A DNA stretch of 64,000 nucleotides from Musa acuminata AAA Group (GCF_036884655.1 NC_088355.1:21702001-21766000); one strand, 5' to 3'; positions 1 through 8,757 are shown, counted from the first letter of the stretch. Translations and numbers: made by a program. Notes: generated by a model from the sequence alone, not told the origin.

Positions 1-1018
1 TTCCTACTCGAGCCCTCTCACCCTGCCCAAATGCTAGGTCGGCTCTGATACCAAATGTCACGACCCGAGTCTGATAAGCTAACTTGCCAATAACTCCATT
101 TTGGTCCTTCAACCACGGACCAAAATGCTGCCCAAATGCTAGGTCCGCTCTGATACCAAATGTCACGACCCGAGTTTGATAAGCTAACTTGCCAATAACT
201 CCATTTTGGTCCTTCAACTACGGACCAAAATGCTCAAGTGGGAATTAACGTAGTACACTCATTAGGCCCTTATAAGCTAATCATACACATTGCCCACTTC
301 CGATGTGGGACTAATGGGATGTTACAATATCTCCAACTCAATTAGCTTGATGACATAACCCAAATCGAACCCTAGCACAGTGCATGTGAGGTTTAACTCA
401 ATGGTGGCTCCACGCCGCGATGAGTTCTCGACTCCATCCATGGGTAGCCCTTTCCTACTCGAGCCCTCTCACCCTGCCTAAATGCTAGGTCCGCTCTGAT
501 ACCAAATGTCACGACCCGAGTTTGATAAGCTAACTTGCCAATAACTCCATTTTGGTCCTTCAACTACGGACCAAAATGCTCAAGTGGGAATTAACGTAGT
601 ACACTCATTAGGCCCTTATAAGCTAATCATACACATTGCCCACTTCCGATGTGGGACTAATGGGATGTTACAATATCTCCAACTCAATTAGCTTGATGAC
701 ATAACCCAAATCGAACCCTAGCACAGTGCATGTGAGGTTTAACTCAATGGTGGCTCCACGCCGCGATGAGTTCTCGACTCCATCCATGGGTAGCCCTTTC
801 CTACTCGAGCCCTCTCACCCTGCCTAAATGCTAGGTCGGCTCTGATACCAAATGTTACGACCCGAGTTTGATAAGCTAATTGACCAATAACTCCATTTTG
901 GTCCTTCAACCGCGGACCAAAATGCTTAAGCGGGAGTTAACGTAGTACACTCATCAAGCCCATATAAGCTAATCATACACATTACCCACTTCCGATGTGG
1001 GACTAATAGGATGTTACA
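1..1018 (-). repeat. Tandem TRIM array, 346-bp period (LTR-internal-LTR-internal-LTR)
   Basis: Near-identical 166-bp units lie at 161-326, 507-672 and 853-1018. Read on the minus strand each begins TGTAACATCC and ends GTGACA (GTAACA in the third). They are separated by 180-bp spacers (327-506, 673-852), giving an exact 346-bp period. On the minus strand each spacer starts with TTTGGTATCAGAGC, the usual primer-binding site for initiator tRNA-Met, so the units are LTRs and the spacers are tiny internal domains with no coding capacity. That is the architecture of a terminal-repeat retrotransposon in miniature (TRIM). The array runs off the left edge. The first unit (from 56) is missing about 241 bp, so LTR sequence joins spacer sequence near 129. 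The right end abuts LINE ORF1 sequence. TRIM family name not assigned. Confidence 0.8.
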
Positions 1019-1271
1019 CGCTAGTCTCTTGATGTCCATTTGGAGTTAGATAGCCTACAATCTATTCCCTTATGGGTATCCTTTCATGGTTTTCATCTAC
1101 ATCTTTGGAGTCGATGTTTTATTGTAAAGTTATGCAGCACTTTGGGACCACCACTCTACATTGATAAAGCAAAGACGGAATTAGCATTTGCTTGAGTATA
1201 TGTACTGGTTTCTTTCGACGAAGATCTTCCTAATGAGGTTTTTTATCATGATCTTGATGGGAATACTCTCT
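1019..1271 (+). pseudogene. LINE ORF1 fragment (nucleic-acid-binding protein)
   Basis: This stretch matches the middle of the LINE3 ORF1 region at about 51536-51790 (shared words such as ttggagttagatagcctac), with indels and substitutions. LINE ORF1 proteins of plants carry a DUF4283-type domain and a zinc knuckle and bind element RNA. Only the middle portion is present, with no start or stop, so it is a dead fragment. It is interrupted on the left by the TRIM array and on the right joins a LINE reverse-transcriptase fragment of opposite orientation at about 1271. Confidence 0.7.
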
Positions 1272-1904
1272 TGTAAATAAAGTTGCATAATGATATGGGT
1301 CGATAGTTCTCTAGTGAATCTGCTTCTGCATTATTAGGAATTAAAGAAATATAAGTGCAATTTGTCTCTCTAAGAATATGACCTCAAGAGAAAAAATATT
1401 GGCAAGCCTTAATCACATCATTACCAATAATAGACCATGTAATTTGGTAAAATTGAGTTGGAAATCCATCTAGACTAGGGCTTTTGTGCTTCGGTGACTT
1501 AAAGACAACTCTTACAATTTTGTCATTTGTAATTGAGGCACTGAGGATTGAAATGACATCCGAATCAAGCTTTTTAGTTTGATCCGCATGAATGTTATTA
1601 GGTTGCACTGCTTGATTGAGTAAGGAATAAAAAAATCACTCAGTGTATGCTTTAACCTCATCTAAATTCTCAATAAAATTACCATATTTGTCTCTGCATT
1701 TTCTGATGTGGTTAACGACCCTTCGAGTATCAATCGAAGCATAGAAAAACTTAGTATTGGAATCCCCTAAAGTAAGCCAATGCTGTCGAGACTTTTGCTT
1801 CGCAAAACTTTCCTCCTACTTTAAGGCTTACATGAAGTTATTTCTAACTTCTATCTCTTTATAGATAAGATTCTTATCTTAGGGCTGAAGTTGCAGCTCA
1901 TGTT
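1272..1904 (-). pseudogene. LINE1 ORF2 fragment, start of reverse transcriptase
   Basis: The minus strand encodes the linker and beginning of a plant L1-type reverse transcriptase. The frame at 1384-1608 contains KIVRVVFKSPKHKSPSLDGF, the 'K-SPG-DGF' motif at the start of the RT domain, followed by a FYQITWSIIG segment. The frame upstream, 1620-1860, aligns with the plus-strand LINE2 copy at about 29220-29390. The FADD catalytic motif is absent because the sequence ends at 1272. This is the 3' continuation of the endonuclease fragment at 18713-19656: removing element A with one copy of its ATGTT target duplication restores continuity. Several nonsense codons are present, so it is not functional. 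Confidence 0.75.
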
Positions 1905-2715
1905 TGTTAGGATCAAGAGCACTAAGAGGGGTGGGGTGAATTAGTGCAGCGGAAATCTTTCAACGATAAAACATGTTCGAACGATAAAAACGATTTCGGT
2001 GTGAAAGCCGATTCTAAGATTACTTTAACTTAAGATCAAGTGACATGACGTTAAAATCAATCTATGAAGGCAGTTTGCAGTTATGATGAAAACCAGAATA
2101 TAAGCGCAAACTGAAATATGATGTTCGTACGAAGAAGCTGATTTACATCTAAATGCTAATTCATAAATCACTTGATTAGGCGACATGCAGTTTAAGCAAG
2201 GATATAAAGGTAGTTTGCAGTTATGATTGAAATCAAAACGTAAACGCAAACTGAAATATGATGATCGTACGAAAAAACAGATTTACGTCTAAACGCTGAT
2301 TCGGAAAGTGCAAAGCTTGAAACCCGATTGTATATGCGCAGAAAGTAATAAGCTTTAGAGGAGGTTTGCAGTAAAGATAATATGCTCAAAGTAAATGCAA
2401 ACCGAGATTTAGAGTAGTTCGGTCAATCTTGACCTACTCCACTTTTGGCTTCCTCCACCGACGAGGTCACCGACGTCAACTAGAGGCCTTCCTTCAATAG
2501 GCGAAGGCCAACCACCCTTTTATAGTTTCACTCCTTTTGACAGGCTTAGGAGACAACCCTTACAGAATTTTCTCTCCTCTCTTTATAACTCAGAACTTGG
2601 AAGAACAGAGGGAGAAGAACTTTTGGCCTTTACAATAATTTTGAGCTCTAAGAATCACAGAAAAAGATCAAGATTTCGGTGTAAGTTCATGCCCTTTCAG
2701 TGCTAAATGGGTGGG

Positions 2716-2728
2716 GTATTTATAGGCC
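2716..2728 (-). promoter_or_regulatory. LTR TATA box of element A
   Basis: The plus strand reads gggtatttatagg, which is CCTATAAATACCC on the sense strand. The same box lies at the equivalent place in the other Sirevirus LTRs (about 9587, 10260, 17219, 50190, 59131 and, plus-sense, about 63804), downstream of the palindrome cluster. Transcription initiation here is inferred, not shown. Confidence 0.6.
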
Positions 2729-2783
2729 CCAACCCAGTTCAAATTTGGAGCTCAAAATTATCAATTCCCGGAATTCCGGGATC

Positions 2784-3140
2784 AGGCGGTTGCACCTGCT
2801 GACTGAGGCGGTTGCACCGCCTGGCAGAGCTCGAAGACTGAGCCTCTAGGTGGTACCACCTCTTTCAGGGGCGGTTGCACCTCCTGCTAGAGCTCGAAGA
2901 CCGAGCTCAGGCGGTTGCACCTGCTGACTGAGGCGGTTGCACCGCTTGGCAGAGCTCGAAGACCGAGTTCAAGCGGTGCCACCTCTTGTCAGGGGAGGTT
3001 GCACCACCCAGTCTCGCTTGGATACTGAGCCCAGGCGGTGCCACCGCCTGGCTGGAGCGGTTGCACCTCCGAGTCTCGCTCAGAGACTGAGCCCAAGCGG
3101 TGCAACCTCCTGCCTTGGGCGGTTCAACCGCCTGGCAGAA
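2784..3140. repeat. Cluster of GC-rich imperfect palindromes in the LTR
   Basis: About a dozen variants of aggcggttgcaccgcct and ggcggtgccaccgcc occur here, spaced by segments such as agagctcgaagaccgag. Each motif is close to self-complementary. The same motif class is clustered upstream of the TATA box in the LTRs of B (10343-10465), K (50258-50545), C (59200-59320) and the right-edge LTR (63453-63750). Repeated palindromic motifs in Sirevirus LTRs have been described; a role as a promoter or protein-binding cluster is inference. Confidence 0.75.
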
Positions 3141-3646
3141 ATCAGGGTCCGAATGGGTTGATCCATTCGGCCCAATTTGGGTTTTTCAGGGGCCCAATTG
3201 CCCCAAGATTAAGTTAATGGGATCACCTCCCATTTCCAACTTAATCATTGTGCTAACTATGATTTTTCCTAAGACATTTACTGCAGCTTGCTCCGATGCG
3301 TCAATCGCTTCTTCCAGCGAACTTCCGTCGATCATCCGATGAACCCTCGGTGATGCTTCTCTGGACTTCCAGCAAACTCCTGGACTTGCGACGATTCACT
3401 TGGCGAGTTCCGACGAGCTTCTTTGGCAAGCTTATGGACTTCTCGGATTTATTCTCTCAGAACCTCCGACGACTGTCCAAACTTCCGTCGAACTCTCGAA
3501 CTCCCAATGTGATCATTGTCTTGACTCCGGCGCAACTCCTGCTGCATGTCTTACTTTCATCGTAGTTAATCCTACACACTTATCTCAACATATAGATTAG
3601 ATAACAAATGACAATTGACTTCATCATCAAAATCCGAGATTTAACA

Positions 3647-3668
3647 ATCTCCCCCTTTTTGATGATGA
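3647..3668 (-). other. Polypurine tract next to the 3' LTR of element A
   Basis: On the minus strand the sequence is CATCAAAAAGGGGGAGAT immediately before the TGTTAAATC LTR start. It is the expected plus-strand primer for reverse transcription. Equivalent tracts adjoin the LTRs of B (10995), C (53032), the old fragment at 36842 and, in plus orientation, the right-edge element (62583-62601). Confidence 0.75.
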
Positions 3669-5241
3669 CAATCAATTGATAATGGAGTTAACCTTAACTC
3701 CCCCTGTCTATATGCCATACTTGAGATAAGTCATTCTTGAATTCAAAACCTAAGAATTCAAGAGATATATTGATAAGTTAAAATCATTTGAACTTATCAA
3801 TACTCCCATCATGATTCCCATCATGATGTATCTCTCTGAAGATGATGTCAAGGCTTAACATTCATTTTTAAATATAACAAGTTTGAATGATGGTAATAAT
3901 AGCAATTCATCATATTGTAAGATATCAACTCGTAGATTTTCGATGTAAGTTTTTTTTTGTTTGATATCTTGACACGATACAAACAAGGCATAATGCAAAT
4001 TAATCATAGCATCTGTTCATATATCTCTTGGTGATGCAAGCATGGCATAATCATAGCATCAGTGTTTATAGCATTAATTCATATATTTCTCGGTGATGCA
4101 AGCATGGCATAATTATAGCATCAGTGTGTATAGCATCAATTCATATATTTCTCGGTGATGCAAGCATGGCATAATTATAGCATCAGTGTGTATAGCATCA
4201 ATTCACATATTTCTCCTCCTTTGTCATCAACAAAAAGCATGGTAGTTGTGATACCAGGAGAACAATATAAGCAAATTTTGAGCATAAGTGCGATAATTGT
4301 TCATGCCTTTACTAGGTTCACGTTATTTTCCAATTGTAAGTGATAGGAAATCAGGCATATAAAGGAAAGCATGATTCGTAGATTGCTTTGAATACTTCTT
4401 CCTTTTTATTTGTTATAATCTTTTTGCATGAAGGAGAAAAGCCATTTATGATACCAGCTATTTGTGAGTTTACTTTGAGTCAAGATATGTGTGTGAAACA
4501 ACTTTTTGCAAGTAAAAATACTATCATCCATATTTCAAGATGGAATTCATAAGTAAGAATCATTTCATCAAATCCATTTCAGAAAAAATATTTTTCATAA
4601 GAGTGTATGAGAAAATCTGATTTTTAGCATTCCAATTGTTAAGCGAATCCGAAAATGAAATGAACTCTTTCATGCATTCGGACAAGACTATGCTACAGAT
4701 TTTCAAATACAATCATGAAGACAAAATATTTTTGTATTCAACACATAATTTCCAACATGTTATTTAGGCATGCAATGGCATTCAAGTGATTTGATCATTC
4801 AATAAAATCCGAAAAATAATTTTAACTAGTTTATGTATTCGGACACATCAACATTCCTAATTCTCTTCTTATGAAATCAAATTGTTCTTCACTTAGAGGT
4901 AAAAATATCAGCTAGTTGATGTTTAGTATTAATATCATGGCAATGTCATGACTTATCAACTGCATTGGTATATCACTTTCTCAAATTATATTTATCATGG
5001 AAATCAAGGCACAAGGTTTTCAAAACATTTAGTTTCAATGTAAAATCCGAGATAAACAATGAGAGATGTTTGTAACTCTGCATATGCTCACAAAAAAAAT
5101 ATATCAGGTAACCATATCAAGGATCAAGGCAAAACCCATCACGGTGAGTAACATAAGGAGTTTACAACAACAACAGATGATTGTGTTCATACAAGCTCAT
5201 TCATAAGGTGGAAAATTAAAGTGCCTAAATAAAGAGTCAAA
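3669..5241 (-). other. Non-coding AT-rich 3' internal region of element A
   Basis: No supported gene lies between the accessory ORF and the 3' LTR. The stretch is AT-rich, contains the short tandem repeat at 4015-4215, and holds a second polypurine-like block near 4213-4236 (minus strand TGTTGATGACAAAGGAGG). Similar second blocks occur at about 11422 in B and 53492 in C. Several polypurine tracts upstream of the 3' LTR are a known Sirevirus trait. Confidence 0.6.
4015..4215. repeat. 62-bp tandem repeat, about three copies
   Basis: The word ggtgatgcaagcatggcataat starts at about 4030, 4092 and 4154, followed each time by atagcatcagtg and a run of tatagcatcaattcatat. The two later copies are nearly identical, the first more diverged. 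It lies in the non-coding 3' internal region of element A and I did not see it in the other elements here. Confidence 0.8.
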
Positions 5242-5301
5242 TTATCGATGAATTTGCTGCAGCTCAGATAGGATTTGATCTTGTCGATGTTCAAGCCGTT
5301 T

Positions 5302-6306
5302 TTATCTTTGTTCGAATCGGTCCATCCGAATCCCAATATCTTCGACAGATAATGTATGAGTTTGCTCAAATGGATGTGTTTCCTCAAAGGGAGAGATTGG
5401 AGGAGATTGGGTACCCCTAAAGACTGGTGTTTCCGGTTCTAGTTTAGGTTGAGGGGGATCGGTTCTTCTAGGCATTCTAACCCAGTTACCGTTTCTATAA
5501 AAACATCTTAATCGGTGAAGTAGATTTTTATTTATTATGCTAAACCTATCTACTTTTATTACTTCTTCTTCCGGTGGTATTAGAATATCATAGGCTTTCA
5601 TTATTCTAGTGATTAAACCACCATATGGGAGTATCATGTCTTTCATAGATAGTTCTAACATGTTTTGTTGGATAAGATAACCAAGACAGATGTCATGTCC
5701 TTTCATGATCAAATATATAGTTCCTAATTCTAATTGGCTTACTTCATCATGATGGTATTGTTTAGGGAGAATGATGCTAGTTAGGATATGATGAAGTACC
5801 TTAGTGTTTAGAGGTAGTAGATGTTCACAACTTTTAGGAACAAATGCTAAGTTGGGATTGACAAAAATTGTTCCTAAGGCTTCAACATATGTTGTTCCAA
5901 CAATTTCATTATCCCATGATCCTCTAAAGTAAAGTCCTCTACTTTTTATGGGAATGCCTATCATGTCGTAAACGAATTTATCCGTAATTGAGATGTGTTG
6001 TCCTAAAAGATAGGTAGACATTCTTTCTTCTTCATCTATTTGTATGTTGTTGTAAAATAATCTAACAAGTCTTGGATATATGGGTTCATTAATTTGCAAA
6101 ATAGGGAGTAGATCTAAATTTGCAAACCATTGGATTGTCTCTAAGTCTCTTAGTTCATTTAAATCTACATATTTTCCCTTATTGACACTCCTAAGTTCGA
6201 AAGAGGAAAACTTTTCAGCATGGTATTTTGAATCGAAAAGGGTGAGATCAAAATCTTCCACTAATCTTCTCTTTCCTTTGTCCCTTGAGGATCTTCTAGA
6301 TCCCAT
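5302..6306 (-). CDS. Accessory ORF of element A, putative plant transposon protein-like
   Basis: A 334-codon frame on the gag strand. It starts MGSRRSSRDKGKRR, a basic nuclear-localisation-like N-terminus. Residues about 30-250 follow the pattern of the plant family annotated 'putative plant transposon protein' (Transposase_32-like): FSSFELRSVNKGKYVDL, a WFANLDLLPILQINEP-IYPRLVRLFYNNI stretch, then STYLLGQHISI and MIGIPI. The C-terminus is proline-rich (residues about 275-310) and ends in a short hydrophilic helix. The stop at 5302 is followed in frame by 19 more codons (ending LQQIHR) that extend that helix to a second stop at 5242. Family members typically end in such a helix, so the first stop may be a recent change. 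Biochemical function is not known. It occupies the place where pol should be. Family assignment is by eye. Confidence 0.68.
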   Translation of the reverse strand: MGSRRSSRDKGKRRLVEDFDLTLFDSKYHAEKFSSFELRSVNKGKYVDLNELRDLETIQWFANLDLLPILQINEPIYPRLVRLFYNNIQIDEEERMSTYLLGQHISITDKFVYDMIGIPIKSRGLYFRGSWDNEIVGTTYVEALGTIFVNPNLAFVPKSCEHLLPLNTKVLHHILTSIILPKQYHHDEVSQLELGTIYLIMKGHDICLGYLIQQNMLELSMKDMILPYGGLITRIMKAYDILIPPEEEVIKVDRFSIINKNLLHRLRCFYRNGNWVRMPRRTDPPQPKLEPETPVFRGTQSPPISPFEETHPFEQTHTLSVEDIGIRMDRFEQR

Positions 6307-6314
6307 AACTACTG

Positions 6315-6386
6315 CTGTTTAGAAGAATAGTGATGAGCAAGAGTAAATGAATCAAAAACAGAATTTAAGGGTTTCTTAGAGAATAC
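6315..6386 (-). other. Possible 72-nt intron in the leader of the accessory ORF
   Basis: On the minus strand a donor-like CTAAG/GTATTC occurs at 6387/6386 and a pyrimidine-rich TTCTTCTAAACAG acceptor at 6315, eight bases before the ATG at 6306. The enclosed 72 nt is AT-rich (TTCTGTTTTTGATTCATTTA), as plant introns are, and close to the minimum plant intron length. Splicing would only shorten the 5' leader. Prediction from consensus only. Confidence 0.35.
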
Positions 6387-6436
6387 CTTAGTGAGATCTT
6401 CAAGAGAGGGAAGGATTGTTGATGTTTTGCTCCGAA

Positions 6437-6625
6437 ATGAGGGGTATTTGGGATGCTATGAGGGGAGAAATGGGGATTGAGGAGCTTTGGAAGAGTAAAA
6501 AGGGCAGAGTTACGGGCGGTTGCACCTCTGGCTGGGGCGGTGCAACCGCTTGCAACACGTGACAGCCGGAGGTGCTACCTCTAGTTGGGGCGGTGCCACT
6601 ACCTGCAGGCGGTGAGCACTTGTTT
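6437..6625 (-). promoter_or_regulatory. LTR-promoter-like block upstream of the accessory ORF
   Basis: Positions 6514-6625 carry the GC-rich palindromes otherwise seen in the LTRs (gggcggttgcacc, ggggcggtgcaaccgc, ggggcggtgccac). About 65 bp downstream on the sense strand is CAAATACCCC (6440-6449). In the LTR the corresponding distance from palindromes to CTATAAATACCCC is about 63 bp. A CACGTG core lies at about 6554-6559. It looks like a decayed second copy of the LTR upstream-promoter layout placed before the accessory ORF. Promoter activity is inference. Confidence 0.45.
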
Positions 6626-7125
6626 TGATCGCAGTGTGATCTGATTTGAGAGTTTTTGTCTTGAGAAAAATTTTCATTCAGAGCAATAAACTTTACTTAC
6701 GTAATTACGTAAGAGTTTTCATTTTAAGATAAGAACTTTTGCACGATCAAGATAGATCTTTTGACGTGCATACTCTCAATGTCGTATACATGTTTGTGAC
6801 AGTTTGTTCAAGTTGATAAGCCTTGCAAGTTCATGACAAACTTAGTCAATTCATGATATAGAGTTGGATTCGAAAGTTATGAACGGATGAAATTGATGGG
6901 TTCGAAAATCCAGAGGATATGTGAATTGAGAATCATGCATTTCTAATTCTGAAAAATCAAATAGGATTGTATCTAAATCGCATTTGTGATTTTAAATTTC
7001 TAATCTTCATCCGTTATTTAGGCTAGAGAGCATTGCGAGTTCTTTTTTGATCTTGGGTCATAAATATCGAGAATCCAAGGAGCAGAATATTATTTCTTGC
7101 TCCAGCTTATAATTTTTTTATGTCT
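6626..7125 (-). other. Spacer between gag and accessory ORF, with residual start of pol
   Basis: No gene is supported. The right end (about 7050-7125) still resembles the first codons of Sirevirus pol. In B these encode the segment leading to YLDSGCSRHM of the protease region; here they are degraded and contain stops. To the left no homology to pol of B or C is visible, so this marks the approximate breakpoint where pol was lost or replaced. Confidence 0.5.
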
Positions 7126-7170
7126 TTACAGGAAAGGATGATTTTTAGGTACCCATTTGCTTTTGGGTGC

Positions 7171-8709
7171 CTAAAAAATAGATCTATATTGTTTATCATG
7201 TTGTATAGAATTTGTCATGGTTCCTTTAGGAACCCAAATTAATTTATTCGGACTAATTTTCTTGAATAGACAATAATACGTTTTGTGTCCAAGTTTGCAA
7301 CAAAAGTTGCATTTGCTTTGGTGTCGAACATGTAAGATGGGGCCTTTTATGAAGGTGGTTGGATTTTGGTGAGGAATTCTCACAAATCCAATTCCACTTC
7401 TTTTGGGAACGTGACCCTTATTTGCAAGGATCATGTTCAATGACTTGCTACCAACCTCGAATTTCTTCAAGGTGTCCTTAAGTAGCAAGTTTTCCTTTTG
7501 GAGAGTTTCTAGATCATGACATTTTATGCATGAGCCTAAACTATCATGATATTCAGCTTTTAACTTATCGAAATTACAAGTAAGACTGTCATGCTCCTTT
7601 TTTAGCAATTTGTATTTTCTACTAATAATCTTGCATTCATCAAATAAGTCATGGAAGGCATTTAATAATTCGTCAAACGATAAATCTGCATCTATTAAAT
7701 TTGTTACCTCCTCTCCGATGGCCATTAAGGCGTAATGAGCAACTTGCTCGGTGTTGGACTCCTCTTCTTCGGACACGCTTGAATCATCCCATGTTGGTTT
7801 GAGCGCCTTCTTCTTTGATGTTCTCTTTTTGACTTGGGGACAATCACTCTTGTAGTGTCCCGGCTTTTTGCACTCATAGCAAATAACTTGGTCCTTTTTG
7901 AGTTCAAGTTTATTTTTTGTGTCATTCTTAAACTTGTTTCTTTTAATGAATTTTTTAAATTTTCTTGTTAGAAGTGCCAAGTCATCGTCACAGTCTTCAT
8001 CACTTGAGTTTTCTCTCAAGTGATCTTCTGAAGTTCTAAGTGCCATATCCTTCCTGTTCTTTGGAAGGATATCTTCTTGCTCTTCATGAGCTTTGCAAGT
8101 CATCTCGTAGGTCATTAATGACCCAATTAGTTCTTCAAAAGGGAAGTTGTTTAGATCTTTCGCCTCTTGAATAGCAGTGACTTTAGGATCCCAACTCTTA
8201 GGAAGGGATCTTAGAATCTTATTTACGAGCTCAAAATCCGAAAAACTTTTTTTGAGTCCTTTTAGACCGTTGACGACATCCGTGAAACGGGTAAACATGT
8301 CACCAATAGTCTCACTCGGTTTCATCCGGAAAAGTTCAAAAGAGTGTAACAAAAGATTGATTTTTGACTCTTTCACTCTACTTGTGCCTTCATGAGTCAC
8401 TTCGAGTATGTGCCAAATATCAAATGCGGTTTCACAAATCGAAACACGATTAAACTCATTTTTATCAAGTGCACAAAATAAGACATTCATAGCCTTTGCA
8501 TTAAGAGCGAAAGCCTTCTTCTCCAAGTCATTCCAATCGATCATTGGAAGAGAAGACTTCGAAAATCCATTTTCGACAAGATTCCAAAGTTCAACATCCA
8601 TAGAAATAAGAAAAATCCTCATTCGGGTCTTCCAATAGGTGTAGTCCGTCCCATTGAACATGGGTGGACGTGTAATAGAATGGCCCTCTTGGTTTCCGGC
8701 ATAAGCCAT
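7171..8709 (-). CDS. gag: Element A Gag (capsid-nucleocapsid) polyprotein
   Basis: A 512-codon open frame beginning MAYAGNQEGHSITRPPMF, the usual start of plant Sirevirus Gag. Residues about 15-210 form the capsid-like UBN2/DUF4219 region (YWKTRMRIFLISMD, SLPKSWDPKVTAIQEAKDL). An acidic linker follows (SSDEDCDDDLALL). Two zinc knuckles of pattern CX2CX4HX4C lie at residues 277-290 (CYECKKPGHYKSDC) and 467-480 (CNFCCKLGHKTYYC). Between them is a charged, probably coiled-coil segment (355-420). The ATG lies 38 bases from the primer-binding site, as in B and C. The stop at 7171 is a premature Glu-to-stop change compared with B; 15 codons on is the stop position shared by the family (7126). Otherwise this is the most intact gag in the window. 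Confidence 0.9.
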   Translation of the reverse strand: MAYAGNQEGHSITRPPMFNGTDYTYWKTRMRIFLISMDVELWNLVENGFSKSSLPMIDWNDLEKKAFALNAKAMNVLFCALDKNEFNRVSICETAFDIWHILEVTHEGTSRVKESKINLLLHSFELFRMKPSETIGDMFTRFTDVVNGLKGLKKSFSDFELVNKILRSLPKSWDPKVTAIQEAKDLNNFPFEELIGSLMTYEMTCKAHEEQEDILPKNRKDMALRTSEDHLRENSSDEDCDDDLALLTRKFKKFIKRNKFKNDTKNKLELKKDQVICYECKKPGHYKSDCPQVKKRTSKKKALKPTWDDSSVSEEEESNTEQVAHYALMAIGEEVTNLIDADLSFDELLNAFHDLFDECKIISRKYKLLKKEHDSLTCNFDKLKAEYHDSLGSCIKCHDLETLQKENLLLKDTLKKFEVGSKSLNMILANKGHVPKRSGIGFVRIPHQNPTTFIKGPILHVRHQSKCNFCCKLGHKTYYCLFKKISPNKLIWVPKGTMTNSIQHDKQYRSIF

Positions 8710-8746
8710 CTCTCTTGGGTTTTAATCCGTTTGAGAGTTAACCCCA

Positions 8747-8757
8747 CTCTGATACCA
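8747..8757 (-). other. Primer-binding site of element A
   Basis: The minus strand reads TGGTATCAGAG, complementary to the 3' end of initiator tRNA-Met, two bases from the LTR end. It fixes the 5' LTR as the right-hand one and the element as minus-strand. Confidence 0.85.

Larger units (their letters stand above)
1905..3646 (-). repeat. 3' LTR of element A (1742 bp)
   Basis: Starts tgttaggatcaagagc and ends gagatttaaca in plus orientation. It pairs with 8760-9754 plus 17930-18707. On the minus (sense) strand the order is TGTTAAATC end, a segment rich in TCG/CGA, a cluster of GC-rich palindromes (about 2784-3140), a CCTATAAATA box at about 2717-2727, then a G/C tract close to the CCTAACA end. 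Here the mononucleotide tract is short (gggg-t-gggg, about 1924-1935), unlike the 24-base run in the partner LTR. Short ORFs inside the LTR recur in other LTR copies only because the LTRs are homologous. Confidence 0.88.

Noticed and set aside
1019..1904. Twin-priming inversion of a single LINE insertion
   Set aside because: Twin priming inverts the 5' part upstream of the 3' part. Here the inverted ORF1 piece lies on the 3' side of RT, and the RT piece continues a LINE split by element A.
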